Origin: Ilyonectria destructans
Lineage: Eukaryota > Ascomycota > Sordariomycetes > Hypocreales > Nectriaceae
Direction: 5' to 3'
Length of the DNA stretch: 64,000 nt
Assembly (NCBI GenBank): GCA_020740775.1
Contig: JAHEWK010000015.1
Span: 186,001-250,000, forward strand
Under the pieces are notes generated by a model, which saw only the letters and a program-made list of their open reading frames with translations, was not told where the DNA came from and made no database searches. Both the position numbers and the translations under genes were made by a program. Shown here piece by piece: positions 11,904 to 23,278 of the stretch (the first letter of the stretch is position 1; every line of letters starts with the position of its first letter).

Positions 11904-12805
11904 ATGCAGTTGTCAACAGTATTTGTAGCTGTCCTGGCTGCAGCAGCTTCTGCCGCTCCCACCGCTCCCAAGGTCGTCATCCACGACGCTCGGTCCGCCG
12001 TCGACGCGCTGGGTTCGCTCTCAAGTTATTTCAACACCCTCGCCGCCAAGGCCCAAGCTGCAAAGATCGCGAACAAGTCTGCAGTGTGTGACTTGTCAAA
12101 AGCCAGCATGCCCCTGGGTAAGCTGATTCAGCCCTAAACTTGCCATCTTGAATTGAGTGCTGACAACATGTCACCTTTAGCTCCCGACGCCCTGCCCGTC
12201 CCATCAGCGGGTTTATCACTCCGACACGTCGCCGTCGGCCGCGGCACCCAGAACTACACCTGCGATACTAGCAACCCGTCATCGGCTCCCACTGCCGCCG
12301 GCGCCGTAGCCCATCTATTCAACGCCAGCTGTGTCGCGGCCCTATACCCCGACCTTCTGGAGCAAATCCCCGGCATGGCGGTGCACTTTGACATCTCTGC
12401 GACCCAGCAGCTTGGCCCCAGTGGACTCCTCGAGTCCGGTGTACACTACTTCACCAACGCCACCACGCCCTTCTTCAACGTCCAGTCGCTAGGAAAGGAG
12501 ATCGGTCAAGCGCCCTGCCAGAAGAACAGCACATCGCCCGCTCCCTCAGGTGCCGCCGTTGGCCAGCAAGGCGAGGCCGCCGTACCGTGGCTCCAGCTGA
12601 CAACCCGAGACGGAGCGACCGGCGGCATGAAGGAGGTGTACCGCCTGACGACAGCCGGAGGCAGCGCCCCATCTACCTGCGAGGGCCTGTCCGAGACGTT
12701 CCAAGTCGAGTATGCTGCATTGTAAGTGATATCTCCACAATCCCCCAAGATTCGAAGCGAGCAGAAGCTAACGCGGTGATCAGATACTGGTTCTGGGCCG
12801 AATAG
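11904..12805 (+). CDS. Secreted DUF3455 protein
   Basis: Three exons (11904-12117, 12181-12721, 12784-12805) give 258 aa; the last exon adds only the C-terminal YWFWAE. The start at 11904 opens a clear signal peptide (MQLSTVFVAVLAAAASAA, cleavage near residue 18 before PTAP). The mature part has the DUF3455 layout: APDALPVPSAGLSLRHVAVGRGTQNYTC, several Asn-x-Ser/Thr sites, Cys residues, and a C-terminal region with VPWLQLTTRDG and EVYRLTTAGGSAPSTCEG. Members are found in many filamentous fungi, often annotated loosely as malate dehydrogenase, for which I see no support in this sequence (no dinucleotide-binding motif). The protein is probably extracellular or cell-wall associated; the biochemical role is unknown. 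Confidence 0.9.
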
Positions 12806-14697
12806 GTCAAAAATGACTGCCATGTCATTGGCACAACATAGTGAGTGCTAGTGGCATGGATAGGAAGGAAGTTTCTTCGGGACTCGGCGTTATATTGGGT
12901 ATCCGGCATATCTCGCAGCAAGCTCACGTCTCCATTGTATTGTAATAGCGTCTATATCGTATCATCTTCTCCTCGGTTCTGTCATCAATACATACTATAT
13001 CATTCTCAACATTGTCTTCTATAAGGCAGTGACTTTATGAAATCTCGTGCGAGTGGGATGGAAACGAGCGAGCATCATGCCATGTATGGTCCAGTCCCGG
13101 ATTCACCCGACGCGGAATCCAGCGTCACCTCATGTCACCTCTGCGGGTTTGTGCAACGGCATGCCCGATCTTCTCCGCACTAAGATTTCCCCATGGGTAT
13201 TCCTCCCCCGCAGAACAAGGTCCAAGATACTGGGGCCCTGGATACCCCAGACGGAGGACGACTGGGCAGTGAGCCCGGAAGACGGGTACCAGAGATGCAC
13301 AAAGATTGAGGTATGTATCATGTACGCAAGTACAAGATGAAAGATGTCCCGTGACATGAAGAAACATATGGCATCAGCGAGAGACGACTCAGCGAGACTT
13401 CTATGATACCCAAATATAATACTTTTCGCAGTTTGATGAAATCTTATCTTCCAGGTTACTTGTTCGCAATGAAGTTGGCAATGAGAGACTGGTATATTAG
13501 TTGAAACGTAGAAATGTACGAGGCAGAAGGCCGGCCGCCTAGAAAGTTGCCCGGAAAGTTACAAGGCGGTGGGGTAATACGGTATTGTTGATTGGCAGAA
13601 CTACAACTCCACTATTGCAGAGGCGAGTCCGTCCGGTTGATTGAAGCGAGAACCTGCAGGAGAACGTGAAAGGAAGACGGTGACGTGGGGGTCATGGAAC
13701 TGAATGATCCACACGGGTCATGAGTGCTGCGGAAAAGTACCCTGAGAAAATATCGTGGACGAAGCAGAGGCGTGGAAAATCACAACATCTCCTCCAGTAG
13801 TCGCTCGGTGCCAGACCGGCGCCTCCAGTTGGAATGACAGCGCTATGGTCATGCCACTGAACGCCATGGCTTGCTCTCAGATGCTCCGTTCCAGGGTCTC
13901 GTGGCACTGACAAACAGGTGGGATGCCCTGTCATGCTACCCACGGCACAACTGCCAGGGGCCTGGCATAGAGCATCTCGGGGAATGCCATATTCAGTGCC
14001 TGACACCTCCGTATTCCCACCGGGTACGCAAGGCCGACTCGGTCGGTCTCCTTTTGTTCCACCCCGAAATCTCGACACCGTCATTCATCCTCTTACTCAC
14101 ACAACCAACACTCACCCAGTTGCCTCGGGCCGCCGCCTCGTCCACTCAATCGTGCTCCCGCCATCATTTGCTCAACCAACTCATACCAGGCCCTAAGCCT
14201 GTCCGGGGGATGGGCCTGCCCCGCGCTACAGGCTCCTCTCCGGTCGCCGGCCTCCAAATCTTTGTTAGTTCGACCATCTCCAGGCCGCCTCGCCACTTCG
14301 CGCCGCCACAACCCGATCTAGCCCGTCCAGCTTTGTCTCAAAGCCCGCCTCTGCCCACGCCGCCTGCGACCAAAAACTCTCTCCGCAATTACCGACTCGA
14401 CGCTTCACTACACGTCAACAGTCCAATTCCCGGGCGCTCATAATCCTCAACCTCGCCGAGCTGGAGCCCTCGACACTTCACTCGCCGTATTCCCCGCCAC
14501 CCCACCATCGAACAGCCCTCGAAGCTTCACCTTCCGACTCCATCCGTCCGACGAATGCCCACGACTACGACCACGACCACGACCTCGACCTTGCTCTGTC
14601 AACCATTTAGTCGCGCTGCGGACGCGCTGTCGCCAACTCGGCAGTGGATCAATCACCTTAACTCTCCGTTTGCGATTTCGCACCTGTCCCCAAAGCC
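12806..14697. other. intergenic region, 1.9 kb, with probable long 5' leader
   Basis: Nothing recognisable is encoded. The last 600 bp before the F-box gene (about 14090-14697) are rich in C and CT with few G runs, typical of a long fungal 5' untranslated leader. Open frames there (for example a 190-codon frame ending at 14443) have a low-complexity Pro/Ser translation and are not supported. Confidence 0.5.
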
Positions 14698-17325
14698 ATG
14701 AACAGCCAACCCGACCTTGAGTTGGGTGGACGGAACCCGGATTCGCTCCCTCCGCCCGCCATCACAGAGGTCGCCGATACTCGCATACATTCCCCCGAGC
14801 CCGATCCCGATGCCATGACAGGTATGACAGGTATGACAGCGGTGTGGCCAAGCGACAGGCTACCCGTCGAGATCTTCGAAATCATCACCTCCTACCTCTC
14901 CCGATACGAAGTTCGAAGCTTGCGCCTCGTCTGCAGCGAGTTCGAGGCCAAGGTCTCCGCTCAATACTTCCGCAATGTCGTCGTCCCCTTCAAGTCCGAG
15001 CTCTACAATAGTCTCGGTCGCGATGAGACTGGTGCGGTCAAACGCTCCTCCTCGGCCCTCTTCTCCAATGGCATGCGCATCTTCCAATCCTTTGGCCGCC
15101 ATATTTTGCGATTCGCCCTGTCTCTCGAGCTCGACGAGGACACATTGTCATATCCTCCCATCAAGCCCTCCCAGGAGGCCATCCCGGCATTCTGGGGTAT
15201 ATATCGCTGGCCACACGGTACATATCACCGATATACAGATCTGGAAGGCCTGGAGCAGACTGCCGACGAGACCGATGCCATGAAGGAAGCTCTCAAGTGC
15301 CTCGTCAAGGTCACCAACTTGGGTCTGTGTTGCGATGCTGGACTCGGATTTCTCTCAGGCCCAGATCAAATTGCACGTAATGCCACTATCCGGCATCCCG
15401 TGTTTGCATCACAAAACTGGCGTCGGGCTGGATATGAACTGGACCAGCGAAAGCATTCCATTGTCACCATGTCCGACTTCAATGATACAGTCCAGGACCT
15501 CAAGAAGCCAGTATTCGAGAACCCAATGAGCTTTAAGCGCACCATCCTCCAAAAAATGGTTTCGGATGCCGGTTACAGGGGGGATGAGATCAACGAAGCA
15601 GTTCGGATGATCCTAGATACCGAAGGGACAAATCTGATGGCGATTGACTTTGACGAGAGAGCGTCGCAATTGACCGACTTTGACGCACGGAGGTCTCTCA
15701 CCCATCCTCTCATCTTTCCCGACCTTGATCCCGATGATGCTGAAGATTACCCCCTCGTCCCCACCAGCCTCACGCGGGCTCAAAAGGAAATGCTACTGGA
15801 GTTGGAGTGGGCCCACCGTGCCATGATCCAGTCATACGTCATTGGCCTCATTGACAATGCCTTGGATGGCTGTTTCACCCACCTGACGACGTTGACCATC
15901 GCCAAGATCCCCAGCAGTCATGTGTACATATTCTACCGTGACGAACTTTGGCAGAATCTCACAGCACTCAACAACGTCTCCCTTGGCGTCATCGCCGACT
16001 GGCGGCGCATTTCCAAGCCTGCACCTGGCTGCGTCGAGGATACCTCAGTATCTCCAGTTGAGGCTGTGGGCAAAGTCTTCGTACTCTTGAACAGCTACAT
16101 TGGCACCCAGAAGAACATTGAGAGCCTTCATTTTGAGTGGATCTGCGGAGGCGAGTTTGCCCCAGGGACCTTCCAGCGAAACCATCACATCCTGCCAGCA
16201 CCGTTCTTCCCTCAACCGGAGCTCATGGGTGCGACGGACAGCCCCGTAACGCATGAGGAACAGATATTGAGACTCCCCTTCATCAAACATTTGTCCCTTA
16301 AAAACTGCTGGGCCTCACCGCATGTATTTCTCCAGACGTTCCGCTATATGGCTCTTTCGTCCCTGGAGAAGCTGGAGCTTGAGTCTGTGTCGCTGTCAGG
16401 CGCGCCAACCGCTTCTACTCAAGCCCCTCTTCAGCAACACGCCGGAGTCCAAAATGCTGCTAACGCAGGGAATAATTTGATGAACTTTTTTCAACTTGGA
16501 GCAGCTCAAAACCAACCATTGGGCGGGCTACCGCAAGGGCAACAACACATCCCACAACTTCCGATACCACCACTACCAGCGGCCGGCGTGTTGCCACAAG
16601 GCACCAACGCAGTTCCGCCCGTCCAACCAATTCCTACAAACCCACTTCAGGCAGTGGCCCAATTAGTCGCCACTGGGAATGCCACCGCCAACCCTGTGCC
16701 TCAAGAGATTCTTCAACAACCAGAATGGCTCTCTTGGGCTGGCATTCTGGAACACTTCTCTCCTGGCGTCAAGATCCGCGAAGTCTTGGCAAGACAGGAC
16801 ATCATGATTGGCCAGACAGAACTGCCCTGGTTGGAACAACAAGCGAATCGTTTAGTAGACCATATCCCACGAGCTGCCAGGCTTCGCCGCGATGAACAGA
16901 AATACACGCTCAAGTGTCTGTCCTTCAAGTCGTGCGGCTACGTCGCCGTGGACGCCCCGTTCCTCAACACCCGCGGCATTCTCCCCGGTGGTGCCCAGGG
17001 TCTCAGTGGAAATGGAAACCCCCACGGTCAAGACCTTTCGCCGCTGATGCAGCGCTGCCGCGATAAGATGCTCGGCCGTGTCGCGCCCTATATCCGCAGT
17101 GCGGAGCTGTTCCAGCTGGTCAACGCTTTCGGCATGGACATTGGTTGGACCAGGGTCTACGATGAGAAGACTATTGCCGACGCTTCCGCCGACGGTGTCG
17201 ACGGCCCTGGTAAAGGCCGCTTCTCGGGCACGATTGATGCGTGTGGTTCTGAGGGCAGGGAAACGCCTGTCACAGGGTCACTGCCGAATTTCGGTGAACT
17301 CGATAACGTTGATCCATTTCTATAG
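14698..17325 (+). CDS. Large F-box protein
   Basis: A single-exon gene of 875 aa starting at ATG 14698. Residues about 50-90 form an F-box (WPSDRLPVEIFEIITSYLSRYEVRSLRLVC in two adjacent pieces), the Skp1-binding module of SCF ubiquitin ligases. The rest has leucine-rich segments such as FTHLTTLTIAKIP, LTALNNVSLGVI and FIKHLSLKNCWASP, suggesting an irregular LRR-type substrate-binding part. A Gln/Pro/Ala-rich low-complexity stretch lies at about residues 570-680. A short tandem MTGMTGM occurs at 40-46, from a triplicated ATGACAGGT-type repeat at about 14815-14838. The substrate cannot be told. It converges with RPL17, with 776 bp between the stop codons. Confidence 0.9.
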   Translation: MNSQPDLELGGRNPDSLPPPAITEVADTRIHSPEPDPDAMTGMTGMTAVWPSDRLPVEIFEIITSYLSRYEVRSLRLVCSEFEAKVSAQYFRNVVVPFKSELYNSLGRDETGAVKRSSSALFSNGMRIFQSFGRHILRFALSLELDEDTLSYPPIKPSQEAIPAFWGIYRWPHGTYHRYTDLEGLEQTADETDAMKEALKCLVKVTNLGLCCDAGLGFLSGPDQIARNATIRHPVFASQNWRRAGYELDQRKHSIVTMSDFNDTVQDLKKPVFENPMSFKRTILQKMVSDAGYRGDEINEAVRMILDTEGTNLMAIDFDERASQLTDFDARRSLTHPLIFPDLDPDDAEDYPLVPTSLTRAQKEMLLELEWAHRAMIQSYVIGLIDNALDGCFTHLTTLTIAKIPSSHVYIFYRDELWQNLTALNNVSLGVIADWRRISKPAPGCVEDTSVSPVEAVGKVFVLLNSYIGTQKNIESLHFEWICGGEFAPGTFQRNHHILPAPFFPQPELMGATDSPVTHEEQILRLPFIKHLSLKNCWASPHVFLQTFRYMALSSLEKLELESVSLSGAPTASTQAPLQQHAGVQNAANAGNNLMNFFQLGAAQNQPLGGLPQGQQHIPQLPIPPLPAAGVLPQGTNAVPPVQPIPTNPLQAVAQLVATGNATANPVPQEILQQPEWLSWAGILEHFSPGVKIREVLARQDIMIGQTELPWLEQQANRLVDHIPRAARLRRDEQKYTLKCLSFKSCGYVAVDAPFLNTRGILPGGAQGLSGNGNPHGQDLSPLMQRCRDKMLGRVAPYIRSAELFQLVNAFGMDIGWTRVYDEKTIADASADGVDGPGKGRFSGTIDACGSEGRETPVTGSLPNFGELDNVDPFL

Positions 17326-18101
17326 GGCTGACATGGGCTTCGCGAAGACTCTGACATTACATTATACTGCTTGATGTTTACGGTGCTTTGACGACGGATA
17401 CGATTACTTTTCTTCATCTGTATTTGGGAAACATGGGGATATCGGATTATGGACAACTGGGAAATAGGACGAACCGCTCTTGAAGGGCAATGGGATCGGT
17501 CTTCGGTACGGCAATTTCGGTGGGTTTGGATCTGTATGAGTTTGGGATATGGGCTATTTACGGCAACGCGCCCATGGCGCTGGCAGCAATATGATCAGGG
17601 AAGAAAAAAAATCGAGGGACATTTGACGAGACGATGCGTCTTGAGCTAGCTACTTACTCGATGTTAATGAAGTGAGGATATTATAGATTCGGACACGTTG
17701 GTTTAGTCCATTGGGTGAATTTGTGTGGAGTTGTGCGATCTCAGAGTGCCTTGTGGTAATGGCAACATCGCTCAGGGAGACGCGTAGGAGATTGAAAGTT
17801 TCGAGCGTGAATTCATGAGTTCAACCGAGAAGGTAGGAGTAGATAGATACATGGGGTTTGGCCAAGGAGGTGAGACTTCCAATGCCCAAGCCGCCTATGA
17901 CAACCCAATCAAGGTCACGACGATACGGTGGCACCCACGGGTTTTAAAGAGGACTTATTTGATTTTATTTCGTCAAGAAATCCTTGCGAATTTTTGCATG
18001 CGTTTCCCTTTAATGCCATGCTCACCGTAGCCTGCCATACACCAGATGATGAAAAGCCACGAACCGCCCCGAAAAACCAAAACAGTTCAGTCCCCAGCGC
18101 T
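17326..18101. other. intergenic region between convergent genes
   Basis: About 780 bp holding the 3' ends of the F-box gene (+) and RPL17 (-). No gene, RNA or repeat recognised. Confidence 0.55.
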
Positions 18102-19010
18102 TTACGCCTCAGTAAGAGCCTTGCGGATGCGGGCACCACGCTGGCGAGAGCTAAGGTGCTCACGGCCGACAACGGCATCGGACTTCTGGACAACCTCCTC
18201 AGCCTCGGTCAGGATGAGCTCGATGTGGCAGGGGTTCGACATGTAAGGGTTGATCTATAGCACGAGAGGTCAGCATCTCCATGCTTCGAGAATCTCCCAG
18301 GGGGGTGGGTTCAACATACGCGACCGTGGGCACGGTACGTTCGCCTTCGCTGCTTGGGGGCCTGGTTGACCTGGATGTGCTTGACGACCAGGGCACCGGT
18401 GTCGAGACCCTTGGCATCGGCGTTGGCCTCAGCGTTCTTGAGGAGACCGAGGAGGAACTCGGCGGACTTGATGGGCCAGCGGGCCTTGGAAACACCGAAC
18501 TGCTTGCCTGTTGGAGGAAAATCCCATCAGCACTTGTATCCTTGCCACATATCCACGCATATAATCTGCTACTCTGATTCCACCGCGAACAGGGGATTTC
18601 ATTATCGCGTCGTACCTTGGGCGGTTCGGCCGGTGCTGCCGGCGTATCGTCGCATGGGGACGGCCTCCTTGTGCTCCTTCACATTCTCGAGGAAGGCAAC
18701 AGCGCGCTGCAGCTTCCATCCGTTGATGGCCTGGGCGGTCTCACGAGTGTTCTTGAAGGACACTCGGAGGTAGGCACCGCGGGCGCGGGCCGACTTCTCG
18801 GGGAGAATCTCCTGGGCAGCGTATCGAACCTATTTCCGGCAAGGAGTCAGTCGGTAATGCTCCAGGAGCGAAAATACTCCAAGGTTGCCCGACGACCGCA
18901 ATGGCGGGACGTCATCGCCGACGGCGAGCATGAATTGGCATTCAAGTTCGCGCGTGCAATCTCCTTCTCTTGCATCTCGTCGCAGGGCACGGGGGGTATG
19001 GACTCACCAT
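18102..19010 (-). CDS. RPL17: 60S ribosomal protein L17 (uL22)
   Basis: Four exons (19008-19010, 18616-18829, 18320-18507, 18102-18254) give 185 aa, the usual uL22 length. Exon 1 is only the ATG: the start codon is followed at once by a GTGAGT donor, and the next exon begins [20 protein letters not shown]. Conserved segments follow in order: [94 protein letters not shown] and the Arg-rich [14 protein letters not shown] tail. The protein is part of the large subunit and lines the exit tunnel. Intron 1 (178 nt) is the longest, and intron-rich 5' ends are usual for fungal ribosomal protein genes. It shares a promoter with NOP1. Confidence 0.96.
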
Positions 19011-19651
19011 CTCGGCGACGTTGGGTGTGGTGATGGTTTCGGCGTCGACGTGGGTTCGGCGGGCTGAAGTTGAGAAATTCTGAACTTTTGCCCTAACAGT
19101 CGAGCACAAGCTCGCTTACTCGTTTGGAGGAGTGTTAGGGTTAGGCTGCCCTGCTATGAAGAACGGCAAAACTGCACCCCAAAAGTCGAGTAAAATAGTC
19201 TGAAAATTCAATAAAATTTAAAACAAGGAATTATATTCTATTTAATTGCAAAAGAATAGTTTCAATGGTTTTTCTTCCGTGTCCATCGTGTTCGTAGGCA
19301 CATACGGCTTTGGCTGGTTGTGCATCGGGTCACCTGACCCCTGTTGTCGCTATCACCACGTGACTTCATGCATCTCACCTCTGCGTGGACCCTTCCTGAT
19401 CGGTTTCGGAACCGGAGAAACTATCAGTGGCAAAAGTGGGCCTTAGCTTCATAGAGCTTCAAAAATTTCTTCTCAAGAGTCTCCCAAGGCCCAGCGTCCA
19501 CCCGGCAAGGCTACACAAGACAAGGTTGGACTTGATCCAAGGACCGACAGCGCATTCGACAATCTCGTTCCTATCGTCTTAACTCGGATCAAGACTTCTT
19601 GTCGCATCCTACTCCTTCAATCCCCTTCAATTCCGACACATTCCTGATATC
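19011..19651. promoter_or_regulatory. shared RPL17-NOP1 promoter with AACCCTAA-type motifs
   Basis: A 641-bp interval between the divergent start codons. At 19135-19145 it carries TTAGGGTTAGG (CCTAACCCTAA on the other strand), and another CCCTAAC lies at 19090-19096. Telomere-repeat-like AACCCTAA boxes are known in promoters of ribosomal protein and ribosome-biogenesis genes of filamentous fungi and are bound by Tbf1-type factors in yeasts. An AT-rich stretch at about 19195-19250 may be nucleosome-free. Joint control of both genes is inferred from the motif and the layout. Confidence 0.65.
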
Positions 19652-20823
19652 ATGGCTCCTTTCACTCCCCGAGGTGGTGCTGGTCGTGGCGGCGCTCGCG
19701 GAGGCCGTGGTGGTTTCGGTGATCGTGGTGGTAGCCGTGGCGGCTTCGGTGGTCGCGGTGGTGGCCGAGGTACGAGAGACTGCGCTGCTTGCTATTGACA
19801 TTGGAATTGAGCTGACTGTTGCGAAGGTGGTGGCCGTGGTGGCTTCGGTGATCGTGGTGGTGGCCGTGGCGGCGGCCGCGGTGGAGGTCGCGGTGGTTTC
19901 GGTGATCGAGGCGGCCGAGGCGGTCGCGGTGGTGCTCGCGGCGGCGCTGGTGCCAAGGGCGGTGCCAAGGTCATTGTTGTAAGTTCCTGGATTCTTCCTG
20001 ACCTCGTACGAAAGCTTTGCGCTGACTTTTTCTTCACAGGAGCCTCACCGTCACGCCGGAGTCTTCGTTGTCCGTGGAGGCAAGGAGGATGGCCTTGCCA
20101 CCCGCAACATGGCCCCTGGCGAGTCTGTCTACGGCGAGAAGCGCATTTCTGTCGACGAGTCGGTTCAGAACGACGACGGCACCACCACCACCACCAAGAT
20201 CGAGTACCGCATGTGGAACCCCTTCCGAAGCAAGCTTTGCGCTGCTATCGCTGGTGGTGCCGATGAGATCTACGTCAAGCCTGGCTCTCGCGTTCTCTAC
20301 CTTGGTGGTGCCTCTGGTACCTCCGTCTCTCACGTTTCCGATATCGTTGGCCCTACTGGCTACGTTTACGCCGTCGAGTTCTCCTCCCGATCCGGTCGTG
20401 ATCTCATCACCATGGCCTCCAAGCGACCCAACGTCGTCCCCATCGTTGAGGACGCCCGTCAGCCTGCCCGTTACCGCATGATCGTCCCCATGGTCGATGT
20501 CATCTTTGCCGATGTTGCCCAGCCCGATCAGGCCCGTATCGTCGCCATGAACGCCCAGTGGTTCCTCAAGGTCGGCGGTGGTATCCTCATCTCCATCAAG
20601 GCCAACTGTATCGACAGCACTGCTCCCGCCGCCGAGGTCTTCGCCAACGAGGTGCAGAAGATGCGTGCTGAGGCTATCAAGCCCAAGTTCCAGCTGACTC
20701 TGGGTAAGCTATACTGCCTCAATCCCCCCAAGCCTATTGAACCAGACTAACCCACTTTCTCTAGAACCTTTCGAGCGTGACCATTGTTTGGTTGCCGGCG
20801 AGTACACTCGCTACAAGTCCTAA
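19652..20823 (+). CDS. NOP1: Fibrillarin, box C/D snoRNP 2'-O-methyltransferase
   Basis: Four exons (19652-19769, 19827-19978, 20040-20703, 20765-20823) give 330 aa. The N-terminal ~85 residues are a GAR domain of repeated Gly-Arg-Gly-Gly-Phe units, itself split by intron 1. From residue 91 ([17 protein letters not shown]) comes the conserved fibrillarin core: [20 protein letters not shown] motif [12 protein letters not shown] (about 175-185), [13 protein letters not shown], and a conserved end ECEPFERDH-like segment (here [19 protein letters not shown]). It is the catalytic subunit guiding rRNA ribose methylation in the nucleolus. The final intron splits the Glu before PFERDH. Length and domains are standard. 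It converges with the P450 gene. Confidence 0.97.
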
Positions 20824-21568
20824 ATTGACTGCCAGTTGGTTTGGATGAGATGGTCTGCTTTGGTTGCTGTTTTCCCAGGTTTCTCACGATTCCCGGTAGA
20901 TTCATGTGCGTCTTACAGCTTGTGCATCAGGGAAATGGTTGACGGCTTCTTCACAACGGCGAGGGGCGTTCCGGGTGGGTTGGATCTGTACATATGTTAT
21001 TCTTTGGCGTAATGGCCAAATCTAAAAAAGGATCTCAATCGTGTTTGTCCAAAAGAACCTCCTCGCCCCCCTTCGCCGGTCGATCAGCAAAGAGATGCGA
21101 CGCTACGGCACAGTCACCGGTCACGTCTGCGCGTTCCACGACTTTTATACCCATATGATTGCCACGCCCGGAGTCTTTTTTGCTGTACCCTGTTTACGCT
21201 ATAGTCGAGTACTTGAGTAATGAATTCATTAGTTTAAAATTACATCAAGATTTGTGTCAAGGTTGTCGCAGCACCTCTAACCATTATGTGAAGCCCGTGA
21301 ATCCTGTCGATCCATGGTGAAACCTGTCTAGTGTCCGTTCCGGACGAAACGAAGCAACATCTGCGACGAAAAACCCCACACTCGCGTTTTTGATTGTTAT
21401 TGTATTCTGAAAGTGATTTTACTTCTAACTTTCGTAGTCCCGTAATATCCTCATCCATTTGGAGGATCAGATGCTGTTGTTTAGGACGTGATGCTTTCAT
21501 TAATTATGTACGCATTTGCGGGTATATACAAAAGCGAATAGGCCGGCTTATTCCCACTAATCTTTGAG
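20824..21568. other. intergenic region between convergent genes
   Basis: About 745 bp between NOP1 (+) and the P450 gene (-). It should hold both 3' UTRs. The stretch after about 21180 is AT-richer. Nothing else recognised. Confidence 0.55.
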
Positions 21569-23278
21569 CTAAACCGCTAATGACCGACGCCGAAACTCAA
21601 GCTCCGTGTTTTGACACGGTGCCTTGGTCATAACCATCGCCATGCCCTTTGGCCGCTCCTCGCCCTTCTTCAGCCGAATATCATAGTTGATGAGCAAATA
21701 AGCGAGAATAAGCTTGACCTCGTTACTGGCAAAGAAACGACCAGGGCAGGCATGCTTGCCAGCGCCGAAGTTAATGTTGGTGTTATTCAGGGACGTAAAC
21801 TGCCACCTGTTACTTGCTTCGTCGGACTCCTGGCGCAGGCGGTAGAAGCGCAGGGCATCGAAACGCTCAGGGTCAGGGAAGTAGCGTTCGTCGTGAGAGA
21901 TACCGGCCTGCGGTGCGATGACGCTAGTACCAGCGGGGAGTTGAGTACCGTCAGAGAGGGAAATGGGCTTCATGACTTTGCGGATGAAGGAAACTGTGCA
22001 CTGGTTAGTGCCTGATGAGCTTTGAGGTATAATGAGACTTACTGATGTTTCCGCGTAAGCGTTGGACTTCTCGCATGAAGCTGTCCAACTTCTTCAACTT
22101 CGCCATGCTCTCCTTCCGAGCCCACCCTCCCTCTACCTCGAGGACCTGGTATGCCTCCTCTCGCAGCTCGTCTTGGAACTCGGGGTACGTTGCCAGATCG
22201 GAAATACACTCGCAGAGTAGATTGTTCGTAGTATGGATGGATGCCGCAGCCAGAATTAGCTGCAGCTCGGCTTGTGTCTGAAGATCGCCCTTGTCCTCCT
22301 CTGGCAATGCGTCGATAAGCCACTGGATCATGTCGTCGGGTGCATCCTCGCTGGTGGGTGTTTCCATATCACGTAGCCGTTGCTCAAAAATGGGCTTGAG
22401 CATCCCCTTGGCGATCTCGATGTCCTTTCGAATTTGTCCCAGCTCGGAGACGAAGTACTGGCCAACCGGACGGGCCCATTCGGGGAAGAATTGAAGTTTG
22501 ATGCAGGCAGTGAAGACGTGGACGGCGAATTGGATGCTGGTATCCATCCACTTCTCATCGCGACTCAGTGCAGGACCGACAAAGGCGTGCCCGCTGAGGC
22601 GAGAGATGACTCGGAGGCTGAAGGGTTGCCATTTCACTGGGGTCCAGTCTTCGCAGGATGGGAACTCCGTTGCGATGATGTGTTCCAACTCAGTCTTCAT
22701 TCGAGGTACAACTCGAGTCAGGTTCTGAGTCAACTTGGTTCGCACCAGAAGGGACAACAGGTCGCCATTGGGTCCAGGCGAGAACTTGGTGTACTTGCTT
22801 TGAAGGGCCTATTGAGCGTGAGCATATGGGGCGCTGAGCAGTTTCGGCAGGCAGTGGTAATTACCTCGGAAACCGCCTCGGTGGCACTGAGTACATCCTC
22901 TGGCAACCCTTTGAGCTCTCCGAGGAGTTTTGCGGGTACCAGGACTTGGACGCCCTCAGTGCTTTTGATTTGATATACACGGTCCCGGAACTATAGTAGG
23001 GTCAGCGACGTGTATTACAGAGAGGACTGTAATAAGCTGACCTTGCCGTAGCTATCCTTGATCAAAGTCTCGGCATCGAATATCCACTTCGTTTTGGACG
23101 CCTTGTAGAGTGGAACTTCGATCTTGGCTGACTGTTTCCTCGACTGGATCAACCATGCAACGAACAGGATAAAGGCGACAGCAACATAGTAACTGGATCG
23201 CTTTCCTCCACTGACGACATGGGGGAGTTGTAGGTCGAGGTTGACCGCCGACGAGATAATTGTTGAACCGTTCTCCAT
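21569..23278 (-). CDS. Microsomal cytochrome P450, fungal (ent-kaurene-oxidase-like group)
   Basis: Four exons (23042-23278, 22865-22990, 22043-22808, 21569-21993) give 517 aa. A membrane anchor is at about residues 29-45. Hallmarks are all present: I-helix AAASIHTTN (308-316), ExxR as EVQR (369-372), PERF (418-421) and the heme loop FGAGKHACPGRFF with axial Cys459. The segment STEGVQVLVPAKLLGELKGLPEDVLS and the IHTT form of the I-helix are typical of the fungal group that includes ent-kaurene oxidases and related terpenoid hydroxylases. The subfamily and substrate are inference. No terpene cyclase, PKS or NRPS gene is in the window, so no cluster is supported. It needs a reductase partner; the FAD reductase 10 kb away lacks an FMN domain and is not an obvious one. 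Confidence 0.93.

Noticed and set aside
11904..12805. Malate dehydrogenase label often given to this family
   Set aside because: No dinucleotide-binding motif or catalytic His/Asp pattern; signal peptide and DUF3455 layout fit a secreted protein instead.
18508..19007. Possible box C/D snoRNA in RPL17 introns
   Set aside because: Introns were read for RTGATGA and CTGA boxes. Only imperfect C-like words and a CTGA that coincides with the branch site were found, with no terminal stem.
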